Shown here one piece after another: positions 36,522-43,321 of a DNA stretch of 64,000 bases. Under the pieces are notes generated by a model. The model did not search any database. It was not told the DNA's origin and was given only the letters and a program-made list of their open reading frames with translations. The first letter of the stretch is position 1. Each line of letters starts with the position of its first letter. The DNA is from Empedobacter sedimenti (GTDB lineage: Bacteria; Bacteroidota; Bacteroidia; Flavobacteriales; Weeksellaceae). The stretch lies in the NCBI RefSeq assembly GCF_030005555.1, contig NZ_JASCQG010000007.1:1-64000 (forward strand). Direction: 5' to 3'. The translations under genes were made by a program, and so were the position numbers.

Positions 36522-37982
36522 TTACATTTTTCTGCCTTTGGATTTTTCAGGCTTGTTATCCTGTTGCTCCTGCTGCTTCTCGTTTTTCGGTCTTTGCTGC
36601 CCGGACTTCAAAGGCTCTTGGACGTTCTTGGTCGCTTCGTTGGTTTTACCCTCCGAATTGACGGCAGTTTGTGTTTTATGAGTTTCGGCAGGTTCTACCC
36701 GTGCTTTGTACTGACCGGGAAACTCAAAATTGGTCTTTCCGCTATCTTTGTCGAACGTGATATAACCCTTATACGGTTGGTCTTTTTTGTCTTTCAGTTC
36801 AACGTATATGGTTTGTCCAGCTTTGAACTTGTTGTACTGCTCATCATCCAGTTCTTTGCCCCTGAAAGTTCTTGGAGCTTCTTGCGGTTGGCTTTGCTGA
36901 TTGCTTTGTTGGGTATTCTGTTGGTTCGTTTGCGCCTGCTGATTGTTGTTGCTTCTGTCAAACAGGAACTCAACATACCGTTTGTCCGCATTGAATTGTA
37001 CAGTTGCCGAAAACTCCGTTCCTTTCGAGGAAATCATACCCTCTAAATAGAGCGGTTTGCCCTCCATCAGCGTTTGCTTTTGTTCGTCATTCAGCTTTAC
37101 GCCCTTAATTTCATCGGGAATTTTTATAAACTCCGTGCGCAGTGCAATCACATCATTGGTCAGCCTGTCAATGCTGATAATGGACGGCATCAGTTCGCCT
37201 GTTTTAGAATTTACCAAATTGACGACACGCCCCATATTACCCGTTTCGAGCAGGTTTTTCTTGTCTTCGTCCGTAAACTTGTGACCGAAAAACTCAAAGT
37301 GGAGGTTAGGTTCTCTTTTGATACCGTGTATTGCCACGATAACATTGCCGTCTTCCGCTTGCTGCAAAGACAAGCGGGCATCTGTGCGGAGGATGGAACT
37401 ACCGAGGTTAATACCTATCGGTAAAAGTTCATTGGTTTTATAACCTCGTAACAAAGGGTCGAGCAGGTTTCTTTTTTCAAGATACTCTTTGCTTAATCCG
37501 AGGTTTTTCATTGTGTCCCAATCAATCTGCTCCGGCTTGTAGCGGTATTCGCTTGTTTCTGTTGTTGTTTGTGCTGTTGCCATATTATTTTGATTTTCTT
37601 GTTTTTTATCCGGTTGGAGTTCTGCTTTCACTTCGTGTTCTTTCAGCACTTTCTCGCCCTGTGGAGTGGGCTTATCTACGTGCTTTTGCAGTTCCTCCGC
37701 TTTTTCAGCAGCAACAGGGGCAGGCACTTTGAAGAAAGTAAAGTTTGTAGGGTTCTTTAACTGGCTGAAAAAATTGGAAAAGAAGTTGGAAAAGAAATCG
37801 CCGCTTTTGTCCACACGCATAAACTGGTTTTGGTTCTTCTTGGTGGGTTCTACGGTTTCCATTTTCCCGTTTTCGTCGATACTCTTTACCGCCTGGATTT
37901 TCATTTTCTCTTTATCCAGTACGAGTAATATGTCCGAAAGCTGTTCCGGCATTTCTTGTTTATTCGTTGTTTCTTCGCTCAT
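36522..37982 (-). CDS. DUF3945 domain protein (Orf3-like excision-operon protein)
   Basis: The 486-residue hydrophilic protein contains DUF4099/DUF3945-type segments: LRTDARLSLQQAEDGNVIVAIHGIKREP, KFKAGQTIYVELKDKKDQPYKGYITFD, and two repeats of a GM-SSKGTEFSATVQFN-like strand pattern. Long Gln/Asn/Lys-rich low-complexity stretches join them, and the C-terminus is Lys-rich. It lies directly upstream of topB, where CTnDOT carries orf3. Function is not known; the basic tail suggests nucleic acid binding. Confidence 0.82.
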   Translation of the reverse strand: MSEETTNKQEMPEQLSDILLVLDKEKMKIQAVKSIDENGKMETVEPTKKNQNQFMRVDKSGDFFSNFFSNFFSQLKNPTNFTFFKVPAPVAAEKAEELQKHVDKPTPQGEKVLKEHEVKAELQPDKKQENQNNMATAQTTTETSEYRYKPEQIDWDTMKNLGLSKEYLEKRNLLDPLLRGYKTNELLPIGINLGSSILRTDARLSLQQAEDGNVIVAIHGIKREPNLHFEFFGHKFTDEDKKNLLETGNMGRVVNLVNSKTGELMPSIISIDRLTNDVIALRTEFIKIPDEIKGVKLNDEQKQTLMEGKPLYLEGMISSKGTEFSATVQFNADKRYVEFLFDRSNNNQQAQTNQQNTQQSNQQSQPQEAPRTFRGKELDDEQYNKFKAGQTIYVELKDKKDQPYKGYITFDKDSGKTNFEFPGQYKARVEPAETHKTQTAVNSEGKTNEATKNVQEPLKSGQQRPKNEKQQEQQDNKPEKSKGRKM

Positions 37983-38065
37983 AATCTGAAATTTTAAAAT
38001 TCACGGTCGAATGTAAAGGAAGCCTTCACTGATTTGCGTTATGTGGCACTCAAAGGCAGTGTTTG

Positions 38066-38374
38066 TCACTTCTTGGCATCCAGTTTAGGCAGGGGCGGGT
38101 TAAAACTTTCCCTGATGAATTGATGCACATCGGACAGTTTGTAATACAGTTTTCCGCTAATGGTATAATAAGGGAGCTTACCTATGGAGCGATACCGTTG
38201 CAGGGAACGGTTACTGATTTTCAGCATTTGCAATAAATCCTGATTATCCAGTAACTCTTCGCCGTCTATGCTGTTGCGCTTCTTTTGTAAATCGTCTATG
38301 TGGTTACCAAGAATGTCCAGCCTGTCCATTATGCGTTCCATCCACGCCACAAATTCCATTTTGTCGATATTCAT
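38066..38374 (-). CDS. Excisionase-like helix-turn-helix protein (Xis2d-like)
   Basis: The 102-residue protein has an N-terminal coiled-coil helix (MERIMDRLDILGNHIDDLQKK) and a MerR/HTH_17-type domain (LLDNQDLLQMLKISNRSLQRYRSIGKLPYYTISGKLYYKLSDVHQFI). This matches the small excisionase-like proteins that precede orf3 and exc in CTnDOT-type elements. It lies 12 bp after a second HTH gene, so they form one unit. DNA bending at the attachment site and activation of transfer genes are the known roles of the CTnDOT versions. Confidence 0.82.
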   Translation of the reverse strand: MNIDKMEFVAWMERIMDRLDILGNHIDDLQKKRNSIDGEELLDNQDLLQMLKISNRSLQRYRSIGKLPYYTISGKLYYKLSDVHQFIRESFNPPLPKLDAKK

Positions 38375-38386
38375 ACGGGTACGCTT

Positions 38387-38740
38387 TTAATGATTACCTG
38401 ATTTCAGCTTTCTGCCTTTCTCGATATAGCTTTTGCCTTTCGCCATAAGCTGCTCCACATATTCATCGGTCGTCTGCACGGCGTTAGCGTTGAGCATTTC
38501 CTTGATAGCACCAATCGTATAGTAATACTGCCCGTACATTTTTGAAAAAGCTATCTGCCCGTTGGTGCGCATACGCCACAACGTTTTTTCGCTGATGTGG
38601 AGATACTGGCAGACTTCGTGGTTGTTGAGCCATAAGCTATCGTAGCTTGTATCTTCCAGTTTGAGGATATATTCGCTAATGGCTTTCAACCGTTCGTTGA
38701 GGTGCTTCCACACTTCTTCGTCAACTGTTATAATGTTCAT
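38387..38740 (-). CDS. Excisionase-like helix-turn-helix protein (Xis2c-like)
   Basis: The 117-residue protein has an N-terminal amphipathic helix and an HTH_17 domain (LWLNNHEVCQYLHISEKTLWRMRTNGQIAFSKMYGQYYYTIGAIKEML), followed by a basic C-terminal helix. It is the first gene of the minus-strand operon HTH-HTH-DUF3945-topB-ORF6N. Three large inverted repeats lie upstream (38850-38969), between it and the RteC gene, and could hold its operator. Xis2c identity is inferred from order and size. Confidence 0.82.
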   Translation of the reverse strand: MNIITVDEEVWKHLNERLKAISEYILKLEDTSYDSLWLNNHEVCQYLHISEKTLWRMRTNGQIAFSKMYGQYYYTIGAIKEMLNANAVQTTDEYVEQLMAKGKSYIEKGRKLKSGNH

Positions 38741-38849
38741 TGCACTATTGTTTAATATTCACAGTACAAAATTCAGAAGTGTGGCAGTGTTTGTCTGCCA
38801 ATGCGTACCCATTGGTTTGGCACTTTTTTTCAAATTTTTTGCAATGAGA

Positions 38850-38874
38850 AAAACCCTTGTTTAATAAGGGTTTT
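38850..38874. repeat. Hairpin-forming inverted repeat upstream of the HTH operon
   Basis: AAAACCCTT (38850-38858) and AAGGGTTTT (38866-38874) are exact inverted copies around a 7-nt loop. Confidence 0.65.
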
Positions 38875-38903
38875 AGCGTGTTTCGGTTATTTTGTAGTAG
38901 CCT

Positions 38904-38939
38904 TTTGCCCATATATGCCAATTGGCATATATGGGCAAA
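38904..38939. promoter_or_regulatory. Perfect 36-bp palindrome upstream of the excision operon
   Basis: TTTGCCCATATATGCCAA (38904-38921) is followed at once by its exact reverse complement (38922-38939) with no loop. The 36-bp perfect dyad lies 163 bp upstream of the Xis2c-like start and 52 bp after the RteC stop. A two-fold symmetric operator is the simplest reading; a cruciform is possible. Confidence 0.8.
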
Positions 38940-38942
38940 GAA

Positions 38943-38969
38943 AAAGCAGTACATTTTGTGTACTGCTTT
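38943..38969 (-). terminator. Terminator of the RteC gene (minus strand)
   Basis: AAAGCAGTACA (38943-38953) and TGTACTGCTTT (38959-38969) form an 11-bp stem with a 5-nt loop. On the minus strand it is followed by TTCTTTGCCC, after a TTT within the stem, so it should end RteC transcription. Confidence 0.65.
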
Positions 38970-38990
38970 CAAACACCCGTGCTGATGTTG

Positions 38991-39836
38991 CTAAAGGTCT
39001 TTATCCATATACTCTTCGAGGGAAATTTTGAGCTGGTCTAAAAACACCGTTCGGGAGCCTGCCCTTGTTTTCATTCGGTGGAAAGAATGATGTATATCGT
39101 TCAAGGGCGTTCGGAAGAGGATTTGGAAAATCAATGCTAATTTCCTGATGCCTATTTTCCCGTATGCAATAGATTTGGAAACATACAGGGCGTAAATCAA
39201 TTCTATCAGTGCATTTTGCGAGTTCGTCCACGAAATGTCTTTGTTTCCATCACCGTTTATTGAAATGGTATCGGGATTTTTTTCAGGGTTTATTTTGGTA
39301 AGCAAGAAAGTATAAAGTAATTCATTGGCTATAATATGGGCAACTTTGTTATCGTAATAAGTAGAAAAGCTAAGGTCAATTTCAAATACACTACTTTTTA
39401 GACCATCGTGGTAATTGATTTTTCCGAGCCTGAAATAACTGTGGTCACGGTCAGTTCTGCCTGCACGATAGTACCTGTAAAAATCCTCATTGGATATGCT
39501 TTCCTTGTATTCGGATTTGAGGATTTTAAGTTGGTTTTCAAAATAACTTTGGTGTATTCTCCCTGCACTTACGGGGCAGGTAGTTTCAATGCGGAATACC
39601 TTATTGTAATAAATAAGTTTTCCTAAAATCTGCGGTTTGATATTCTTGAAAAAATTGATTTCCTGCCGTTCGTCCTTAAATCCGGTTTGTAAGACTTTCA
39701 TCTTTATGGTAAATAGCATTTCCTTCAGGAATAAGGTCATTTGGTAAGCCTCATCAGCAGTTTGCATAATTTGAGAAGAAAGATTATCTTCCTGATGCTG
39801 AATTTGCGATAATATTTTACTCAACACGATTTCCAT
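38991..39836 (-). CDS. RteC domain-containing protein (divergent copy 3)
   Basis: The 281-residue protein has the RteC core (INFFKNIKPQILGKLIYYNKVFRIETTCP, FRLGKINYHDGLKSSVFEIDLSFSTYYDNKVAHIIANELLYTF). It is only distantly similar to copies 1 and 2. It sits next to the excision operon, where CTnDOT has its RteC-controlled promoter, so it is the best candidate for the true activator of excision. The two other copies sit inside cargo. Confidence 0.86.
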   Translation of the reverse strand: MEIVLSKILSQIQHQEDNLSSQIMQTADEAYQMTLFLKEMLFTIKMKVLQTGFKDERQEINFFKNIKPQILGKLIYYNKVFRIETTCPVSAGRIHQSYFENQLKILKSEYKESISNEDFYRYYRAGRTDRDHSYFRLGKINYHDGLKSSVFEIDLSFSTYYDNKVAHIIANELLYTFLLTKINPEKNPDTISINGDGNKDISWTNSQNALIELIYALYVSKSIAYGKIGIRKLALIFQILFRTPLNDIHHSFHRMKTRAGSRTVFLDQLKISLEEYMDKDL

Positions 39837-39995
39837 AGCTTAGTCTGTTAAAAGTTATCACTACTTGTTTCGGAACCACATTTTAATTGATATACCAAAA
39901 CTTGGAAATAATATGTAAACCATTATCACATTGTGTCCCCATATTGGGAAAGATTTATTTCCAATTACGCTTTTTGATGTATATTGGAAAAGCAG

Positions 39996-40031
39996 AAAAA
40001 GGGTTAAGTACACTACGACTTAACCCTTTTT
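39996..40031. terminator. Bidirectional terminator-like inverted repeat
   Basis: AAAAAGGGTTAAGT (39996-40009) and ACTTAACCCTTTTT (40018-40031) are exact inverted copies with an 8-nt loop, followed by further T residues on the plus strand and preceded by A residues. Confidence 0.75.
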
Positions 40032-40035
40032 TTAT

Positions 40036-40043
40036 TAAATTTG
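40036..40043 (+). promoter_or_regulatory. -7 element upstream of the 36-codon ORF
   Basis: TAAATTTG matches TAnnTTTG exactly. It overlaps the tail of the preceding terminator and would start transcription near 40050, 19 nt before the ATG at 40069. Confidence 0.5.
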
Positions 40044-40068
40044 CAATAATGATTTACAAGGTAATCAG

Positions 40069-40179
40069 ATGAAAGCGAGTGCAGTAAGCACCATTACTAA
40101 ATCGTTACCGATAGCACTTTCGGTTCTTGTAAACTACTCTTTATTAGCCACTTTGGGCTATATTAATCTTTTTTCTTAA
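40069..40179 (+). CDS. 36-residue leader-like peptide ORF
   Basis: The ORF encodes MKASAVSTITKSLPIALSV and a hydrophobic tail ending NLFS. It sits just behind a good -7 element. Its 3' half contains a TAGCC/GGCTA hairpin (about 40145-40160). Short ORFs of this kind act as attenuation leaders of resistance genes in Bacteroidota mobile elements, but no resistance gene follows here. It may be a leftover of a deleted cassette. Expression is not shown. Confidence 0.35.
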   Translation: MKASAVSTITKSLPIALSVLVNYSLLATLGYINLFS

Positions 40180-40396
40180 AAAATGATATACGTCAATATT
40201 CATGACAATTTATCAATAAATATGGCAGTCAATTTTTAAAATACATAGATTGTTAAAAGACCTATACAAAGTGTTAAAACGGCATAGGGTTTGTTTGCGT
40301 ATAGAGCTATTGTGTATTTTAAATAGATGACAATTAAATTTAAAAATAATAAAGTATGATATAGTGTTATTTAAAGAAGAGATCTATTAAATAAAA

Positions 40397-40429
40397 AACT
40401 CAGAAAAGTTTGCCGACGATTTCTGAGTT
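40397..40429 (-). terminator. Orphan minus-strand terminator
   Basis: AACTCAGAAA (40397-40406) pairs with TTTCTGAGTT (40420-40429). On the minus strand the stem is followed by TTTTATTT. No minus-strand gene lies upstream of it (to its right), so the gene it served seems to be lost. Confidence 0.6.
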
Positions 40430-40650
40430 AAAAATTTAAACAGTTCTTAATAATTGAAATATAAAAAGAAGAGTTTTCAAAATGTGTTAACAAATATATG
40501 TAACAATATATAACAATAATGTAAAAAATCAATAAATAAAATTGATTAAATTACATTTAATTATAAATATTACTTCTTTTCAATTACTACAAATCCATTC
40601 CTGATTTGCTTCACGTAGGATATTTTAATGATTAATAAAAAATATAGTCT

Positions 40651-40824
40651 ATGGCTACAAATGGAATACCGGGCGATAATCGACGTCATGGTGCAGTAAA
40701 ACAACGCTGTCAAGTTTTTAACCCTAAAACAGAACAATGGGTTAAAAGAGACATAAATACAGGAAAATTTATAGATGTTAAACAGAATGGCGAACTTTTT
40801 AGGGGAGTAAAGAAAGAGAGGTAG
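40651..40824 (+). CDS. 57-residue basic protein, first gene of an unknown cassette
   Basis: The ORF encodes MATNGIPGDNRRHGAVKQRC, then segments rich in Lys/Arg with TEQWVKRDINTGKFIDV and a tail FRGVKKER. The repeated pattern [FV]-x-P-K-T-x-x-[WF]-V-K-R-D-x-x-T-G-[KR]-F suggests a compact beta-rich domain, and I believe similar small proteins exist widely as hypotheticals. It stops 1 bp before the next ATG, so the two genes are translationally linked. A nucleic-acid-binding or antitoxin-like role is possible but unproven. Confidence 0.6.
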   Translation: MATNGIPGDNRRHGAVKQRCQVFNPKTEQWVKRDINTGKFIDVKQNGELFRGVKKER

Positions 40825-40825
40825 T

Positions 40826-41772
40826 ATGGGAAATATAAGAAATCCAAGAAAACATTTAGCTCCACTATTAGAAAATGGTGATGAGTTTATTATTGGTTTT
40901 GGTGTAAAATCATTAACCACAGACGGAGTTTTGTATAGTGACCTTACAAAATTAATAAAAGAAGAAATTAGCGAACTGCTTGTAAGAGGAAAAAAATCGA
41001 GTCTAAGAGAAAATATATCAGGTAAATATCAAAGAACAATTCCTCCAAAAAAAATAGAGGAGTTGAAACATATTTCGTACTATAATAAAAAAGGAAAATA
41101 TATTTCTTTTGACAGAATATTTGAAGTATGGGAAAAAGAATTAGTACACAAGTTTAATTTTAAGCTATTTACAGGGGTATCTCCTCAAGATGAGAGAATA
41201 GTACATTTTGAAAAGCTAATCTATGATTCAAGTGATGAAATGTTGATGCTTAAGGTAAAAGCTCAAATGAATATTGCAAATATTTTAGGAGGTGTTTTTT
41301 CTCTGTATAATAAAAATTTAGAATTAATTGTACCAGTTTCAGAAACTTTAGATCGTGATATGTTTAAAAATGTGGGAGGGAATATAAAAGAGAAATTAGA
41401 AATCGTAAAAGAATTTTTAGCTAATCAAACTAATAAAGAATCAGAAGCAAACAGTTATCGATTTTCGGTTTTGAATGAATTCGTTATTACAGATGTGAAG
41501 AATGCTAAAGGGGTTTTAATGATTATTTTATTTATTATTTTGAAAATGATAATATTGTAATAATGGAGCATTTAATGGATAAGAATGCAACATTTATTTT
41601 TGATTTATCAACATTTAATATTGATGAAATTACAGATAAAAAGTCAGCCCGTAATAATCCTGCATTTAAAGCTCGTATAATACATCATAATCTTGATTCT
41701 TGGAGAAATGAGTTATCAAAATTTCTTGTTACAAAGAAAGATGATTTAGATTCATTAACAACAATTATCTAA
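40826..41772 (+). pseudogene. Unknown protein of about 315 residues, frameshifted near 41510
   Basis: The first frame gives 244 residues, ending in a low-quality tail after NAKG. At the run AAAGGGGTTTT (41507-41517) a one-base shift opens the other frame. It reads GFNDYFIYYFENDNIVIMEH and continues to LDSLTTII at 41772 with normal coding character. One lost G or T in the run would explain this. The protein is mixed alpha/beta, soluble, with an N-terminal KHLAPLLENGDEFIIGFGVKS segment. I do not recognise a family. It lies between a 57-aa gene and a terminator. A ribosomal slip at the run is an alternative to mutation. Confidence 0.6.
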
Positions 41773-41798
41773 ATAATTTGAATAATTAATTTTTTTTG

Positions 41799-41823
41799 AC
41801 TCCAATTATATTGGAGTTTTTTA
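41799..41823 (+). terminator. Terminator within the unknown cassette
   Basis: ACTCCAAT (41799-41806) and ATTGGAGT (41810-41817) form an 8-bp stem with a 3-nt loop followed by TTTTTATT. It separates the frameshifted gene from the one at 41846. Confidence 0.75.
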
Positions 41824-41845
41824 TTAAAACAAACAAACAAAAGTA

Positions 41846-42547
41846 ATGAGATTAAACAATAAAGATTTATACGATTTTTTTGTAGAAAAAAATATTCATA
41901 AGCTATATCATGCTAATACTGTAAGTACTTCCAGTACTTTTTTACAGAATATTGGTTTAATGTCTAGGGGTACAGTTGAGAAAATGAATTTATATCAAAC
42001 TAATCAGTCATCAGATTTTAAAGATAAACAAGTAAATGTATGGGATGATATTTTCCTTGATACTGCTGATTTACATAAACATTTTAAAAGAGGTAATCTT
42101 TATGGACCAGTTCTTTTTGAGTTAAATAATGAACTTCTTTTGAATGAAGAATTCGAAATATGGATAACGAAGGATAATCCTCTGTATTGGAATATAGTGA
42201 TGAATAATGAAGAGCGTTACTTTGTTTCTGTAGAAGAATTAAGAGATAAATGGGATTCTATTGATAGACAAAAGAAAATGATCACAATAAGGAATGCAAA
42301 TTCACCGATTTTATTTGAATATGTTAATAAAGTAGTGGTTGATGATCCAAATGTAATAATAAATGAAATAGGAGGTAAAAAACAAAATGTTTTTATTACT
42401 GCTCAGAATAAACTAAAGCAAAATGTTTCTGAAAATCATATATTAAAAAATAAATTTTTTACTAGAGAAAAATGCGGATATTGTTTTTGTACATACAATT
42501 ATTTACATCAAAATTCAAGTGATCAATTAAAAAAGTTATTTTTTTAA
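41846..42547 (+). CDS. Unknown protein with possible ADP-ribosyltransferase-like N-terminus
   Basis: The 233-residue soluble protein begins with a helix, then KLYHANTVSTSSTFLQNIGLMSRG and a following QSSDFKDKQVNVWDDIFLDTADLHKH segment. The LYH-x(n)-S-x-L-x-x-x-GL-S layout recalls the first strand and loop of DarT-like and related ADP-ribosyltransferase folds. The C-terminus has a Cys-rich EKCGYCFCTY motif. I cannot place it in a known family, so the toxin-like reading is a weak inference. It has its own short gap after a terminator and is followed by another terminator. Confidence 0.5.
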   Translation: MRLNNKDLYDFFVEKNIHKLYHANTVSTSSTFLQNIGLMSRGTVEKMNLYQTNQSSDFKDKQVNVWDDIFLDTADLHKHFKRGNLYGPVLFELNNELLLNEEFEIWITKDNPLYWNIVMNNEERYFVSVEELRDKWDSIDRQKKMITIRNANSPILFEYVNKVVVDDPNVIINEIGGKKQNVFITAQNKLKQNVSENHILKNKFFTREKCGYCFCTYNYLHQNSSDQLKKLFF

Positions 42548-42573
42548 AAATTACTTAAATAATAATTGTTTTT

Positions 42574-42600
42574 CCCAACCTATTACAAGGTTGGGATTTA
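42574..42600 (+). terminator. Terminator after the 41846 gene
   Basis: CCCAACCT (42574-42581) and AGGTTGGG (42588-42595) form an 8-bp stem with a 6-nt loop followed by ATTTATT. Confidence 0.7.
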
Positions 42601-42644
42601 TTAATAACCTAAAAGTGTATGAAATTTTATTTAATAAATAAAAG

Positions 42645-43035
42645 TGGCAGTCTCCCAAAAATTGTGTAAACATAAAATAAGGTGGGTTTATAAATCCCAC
42701 CTTATTTATTTTATTAACTTTGTAAAACACAGTTTATTATGAAAAAATCTGTAGCACAATTCATCCAAGATCAAGATCATTTAGAAGGGATTAAAACCCA
42801 AGAAGACCTAAGTAAATTACTAAAAGAACTACATTGTGATCTATTGGAAGCTATGATTCATGGCGAACTTGAAGCACATTTAGGCTATTCAAAAAATGAG
42901 AAGAGTGATAATCCAAATGCACGCAACGGCACAACTTCAAAGCGTTTAAAAAGTCAATATGGAGAATCTACGATAGAAGTTCCACGAGATCGTGAAGGAA
43001 GTTTTGAGCCAATTATTGTTCCACTTATTTCATAT
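42645..43035 (+). mobile_element. Truncated IS256-family insertion sequence, left end
   Basis: The left part starts with an IR-like GGCAGTCTCCCAAAAATTGT at about 42646. A strong 12-bp hairpin follows (AAATAAGGTGGG at 42675-42686 with its complement at 42696-42707), which can shield the element from outside transcription, then a -7 element TAACTTTG (42715-42722) and the transposase start. Homology ends near 43035; the catalytic part and right IR are missing. The right limit is approximate. Confidence 0.7.
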
Positions 43036-43095
43036 TACCTTATTTACGGCTTACAAGAAATAGGAGATGTAAATTATTTAACTGTTTCTATATAA
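42739..43095 (+). pseudogene. IS256-family transposase, N-terminal fragment
   Basis: The first about 97 residues are typical of IS256/Mutator transposases (LLEAMIHGELEAHLGYSKNEKSDN, NARNGTTSKRLKSQYG, and VPRDREGSFEPIIVP). The remaining residues (LISYYLIYGLQEIGDVN...) do not continue the family, and a full transposase has about 400 residues with a DDE core. The gene is therefore cut off at about 43035 by the adjoining junction and is inactive. Confidence 0.85.
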
Positions 43096-43157
43096 TTTGG
43101 TAATCATATTGCAAAAAAGATCTTATTAAATAGTTGTAAATATGAAATAATTTTAAA

Positions 43158-43223
43158 TTTTGATACCATTTTGATACCAAAAATCGGAATTAAAGTATAA
43201 CTATAACAAAAACAAATAGTTAT
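43158..43223. repeat. Short repeats next to the left attachment repeat
   Basis: TTTTGATACCA occurs twice in perfect tandem (43158-43168, 43169-43179). ATAACTAT (43197-43204) and ATAGTTAT (43216-43223) are inverted copies. They lie just outside the left 14-bp direct repeat and could be arm sites of an earlier element or of the target. Confidence 0.4.
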
Positions 43224-43239
43224 AAAACTTAAATTCATA

Positions 43240-43253
43240 CCAAGTGGGACCAC
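43240..43253. repeat. Left attachment repeat (14 bp)
   Basis: CCAAGTGGGACCAC, identical to 59809-59822. The string AAGTGGGACCA looks like the 3' acceptor end of a tRNA with encoded CCA, but no tRNA body precedes it here. Confidence 0.75.
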
Positions 43254-43257
43254 TGAA

Positions 43258-43296
43258 AATCCCGATAAACACACTGTTTATCGGGATTATTTTTTT
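43258..43296. terminator. Strong bidirectional terminator beside the left repeat
   Basis: AATCCCGATAAACA (43258-43271) and TGTTTATCGGGATT (43275-43288) form a perfect 14-bp stem with a 3-nt loop, then ATTTTTTT. It lies between the repeat and the convergent defence operon. Confidence 0.85.
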
Positions 43297-43299
43297 ATT

Positions 43300-43315
43300 G
43301 GGGGTTAAAAGGGGG
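43300..43315. repeat. G-rich subterminal repeat, left end of island
   Basis: GGGGGTTAAAAGGGGG, very similar to GGGGGTCAGAAAGGGGG at 59677-59693 and in the same orientation. Both lie inside the direct repeats in DNA otherwise nearly free of G runs. Confidence 0.5.
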
Positions 43316-43321
43316 AGTGAT

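Larger units (their letters stand above)
1..39836. mobile_element. Partial CTnDOT-like integrative conjugative element with metal-resistance cargo
   Basis: The gene set is that of Bacteroidota conjugative transposons: three RteC-domain genes, a methylase-helicase giant, DUF1896, ORF6N, TopB (Exc homologue), DUF3945 (Orf3-like) and two excisionase-like HTH genes (Xis2c/Xis2d-like). Efflux operons for Zn/Cd/Co, copper and arsenite are interleaved with this backbone as cargo. Neither the transfer (tra) genes nor an integrase for this element is inside the window, so the left boundary is unknown. The right boundary is set only by the last recognisable backbone gene, the RteC gene ending at 39836. 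Element identity rests on gene content, not on mapped ends. Confidence 0.7.
39837..40650. other. 814-bp AT-rich junction with few genes
   Basis: Between the last ICE gene and the unknown cassette I see only a bidirectional inverted repeat (39996-40031), a -7 element with a 36-codon ORF (40036-40179), and a minus-strand terminator (40397-40429). The rest is AT-rich with no convincing ORF. An ICE integrase, expected near here by comparison with CTnDOT-type elements, is absent, which suggests a deletion or rearranged end. Confidence 0.6.

Noticed and set aside
40570-40920. Minus-strand ORF of 116 residues
   Set aside because: It runs antisense through the 57-aa gene and the start of the next; only its last residues look protein-like. 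It is not supported.
41846-42547. Firm assignment as DarT
   Set aside because: Only the LYH...GLMS-like segment is suggestive; the DarT catalytic motifs cannot be aligned by eye.
43240-43253. Complete tRNA gene at the left repeat
   Set aside because: The acceptor-like end is present but the upstream 80 bp has no T-arm, anticodon arm or 5' acceptor strand. The same holds at 59809.
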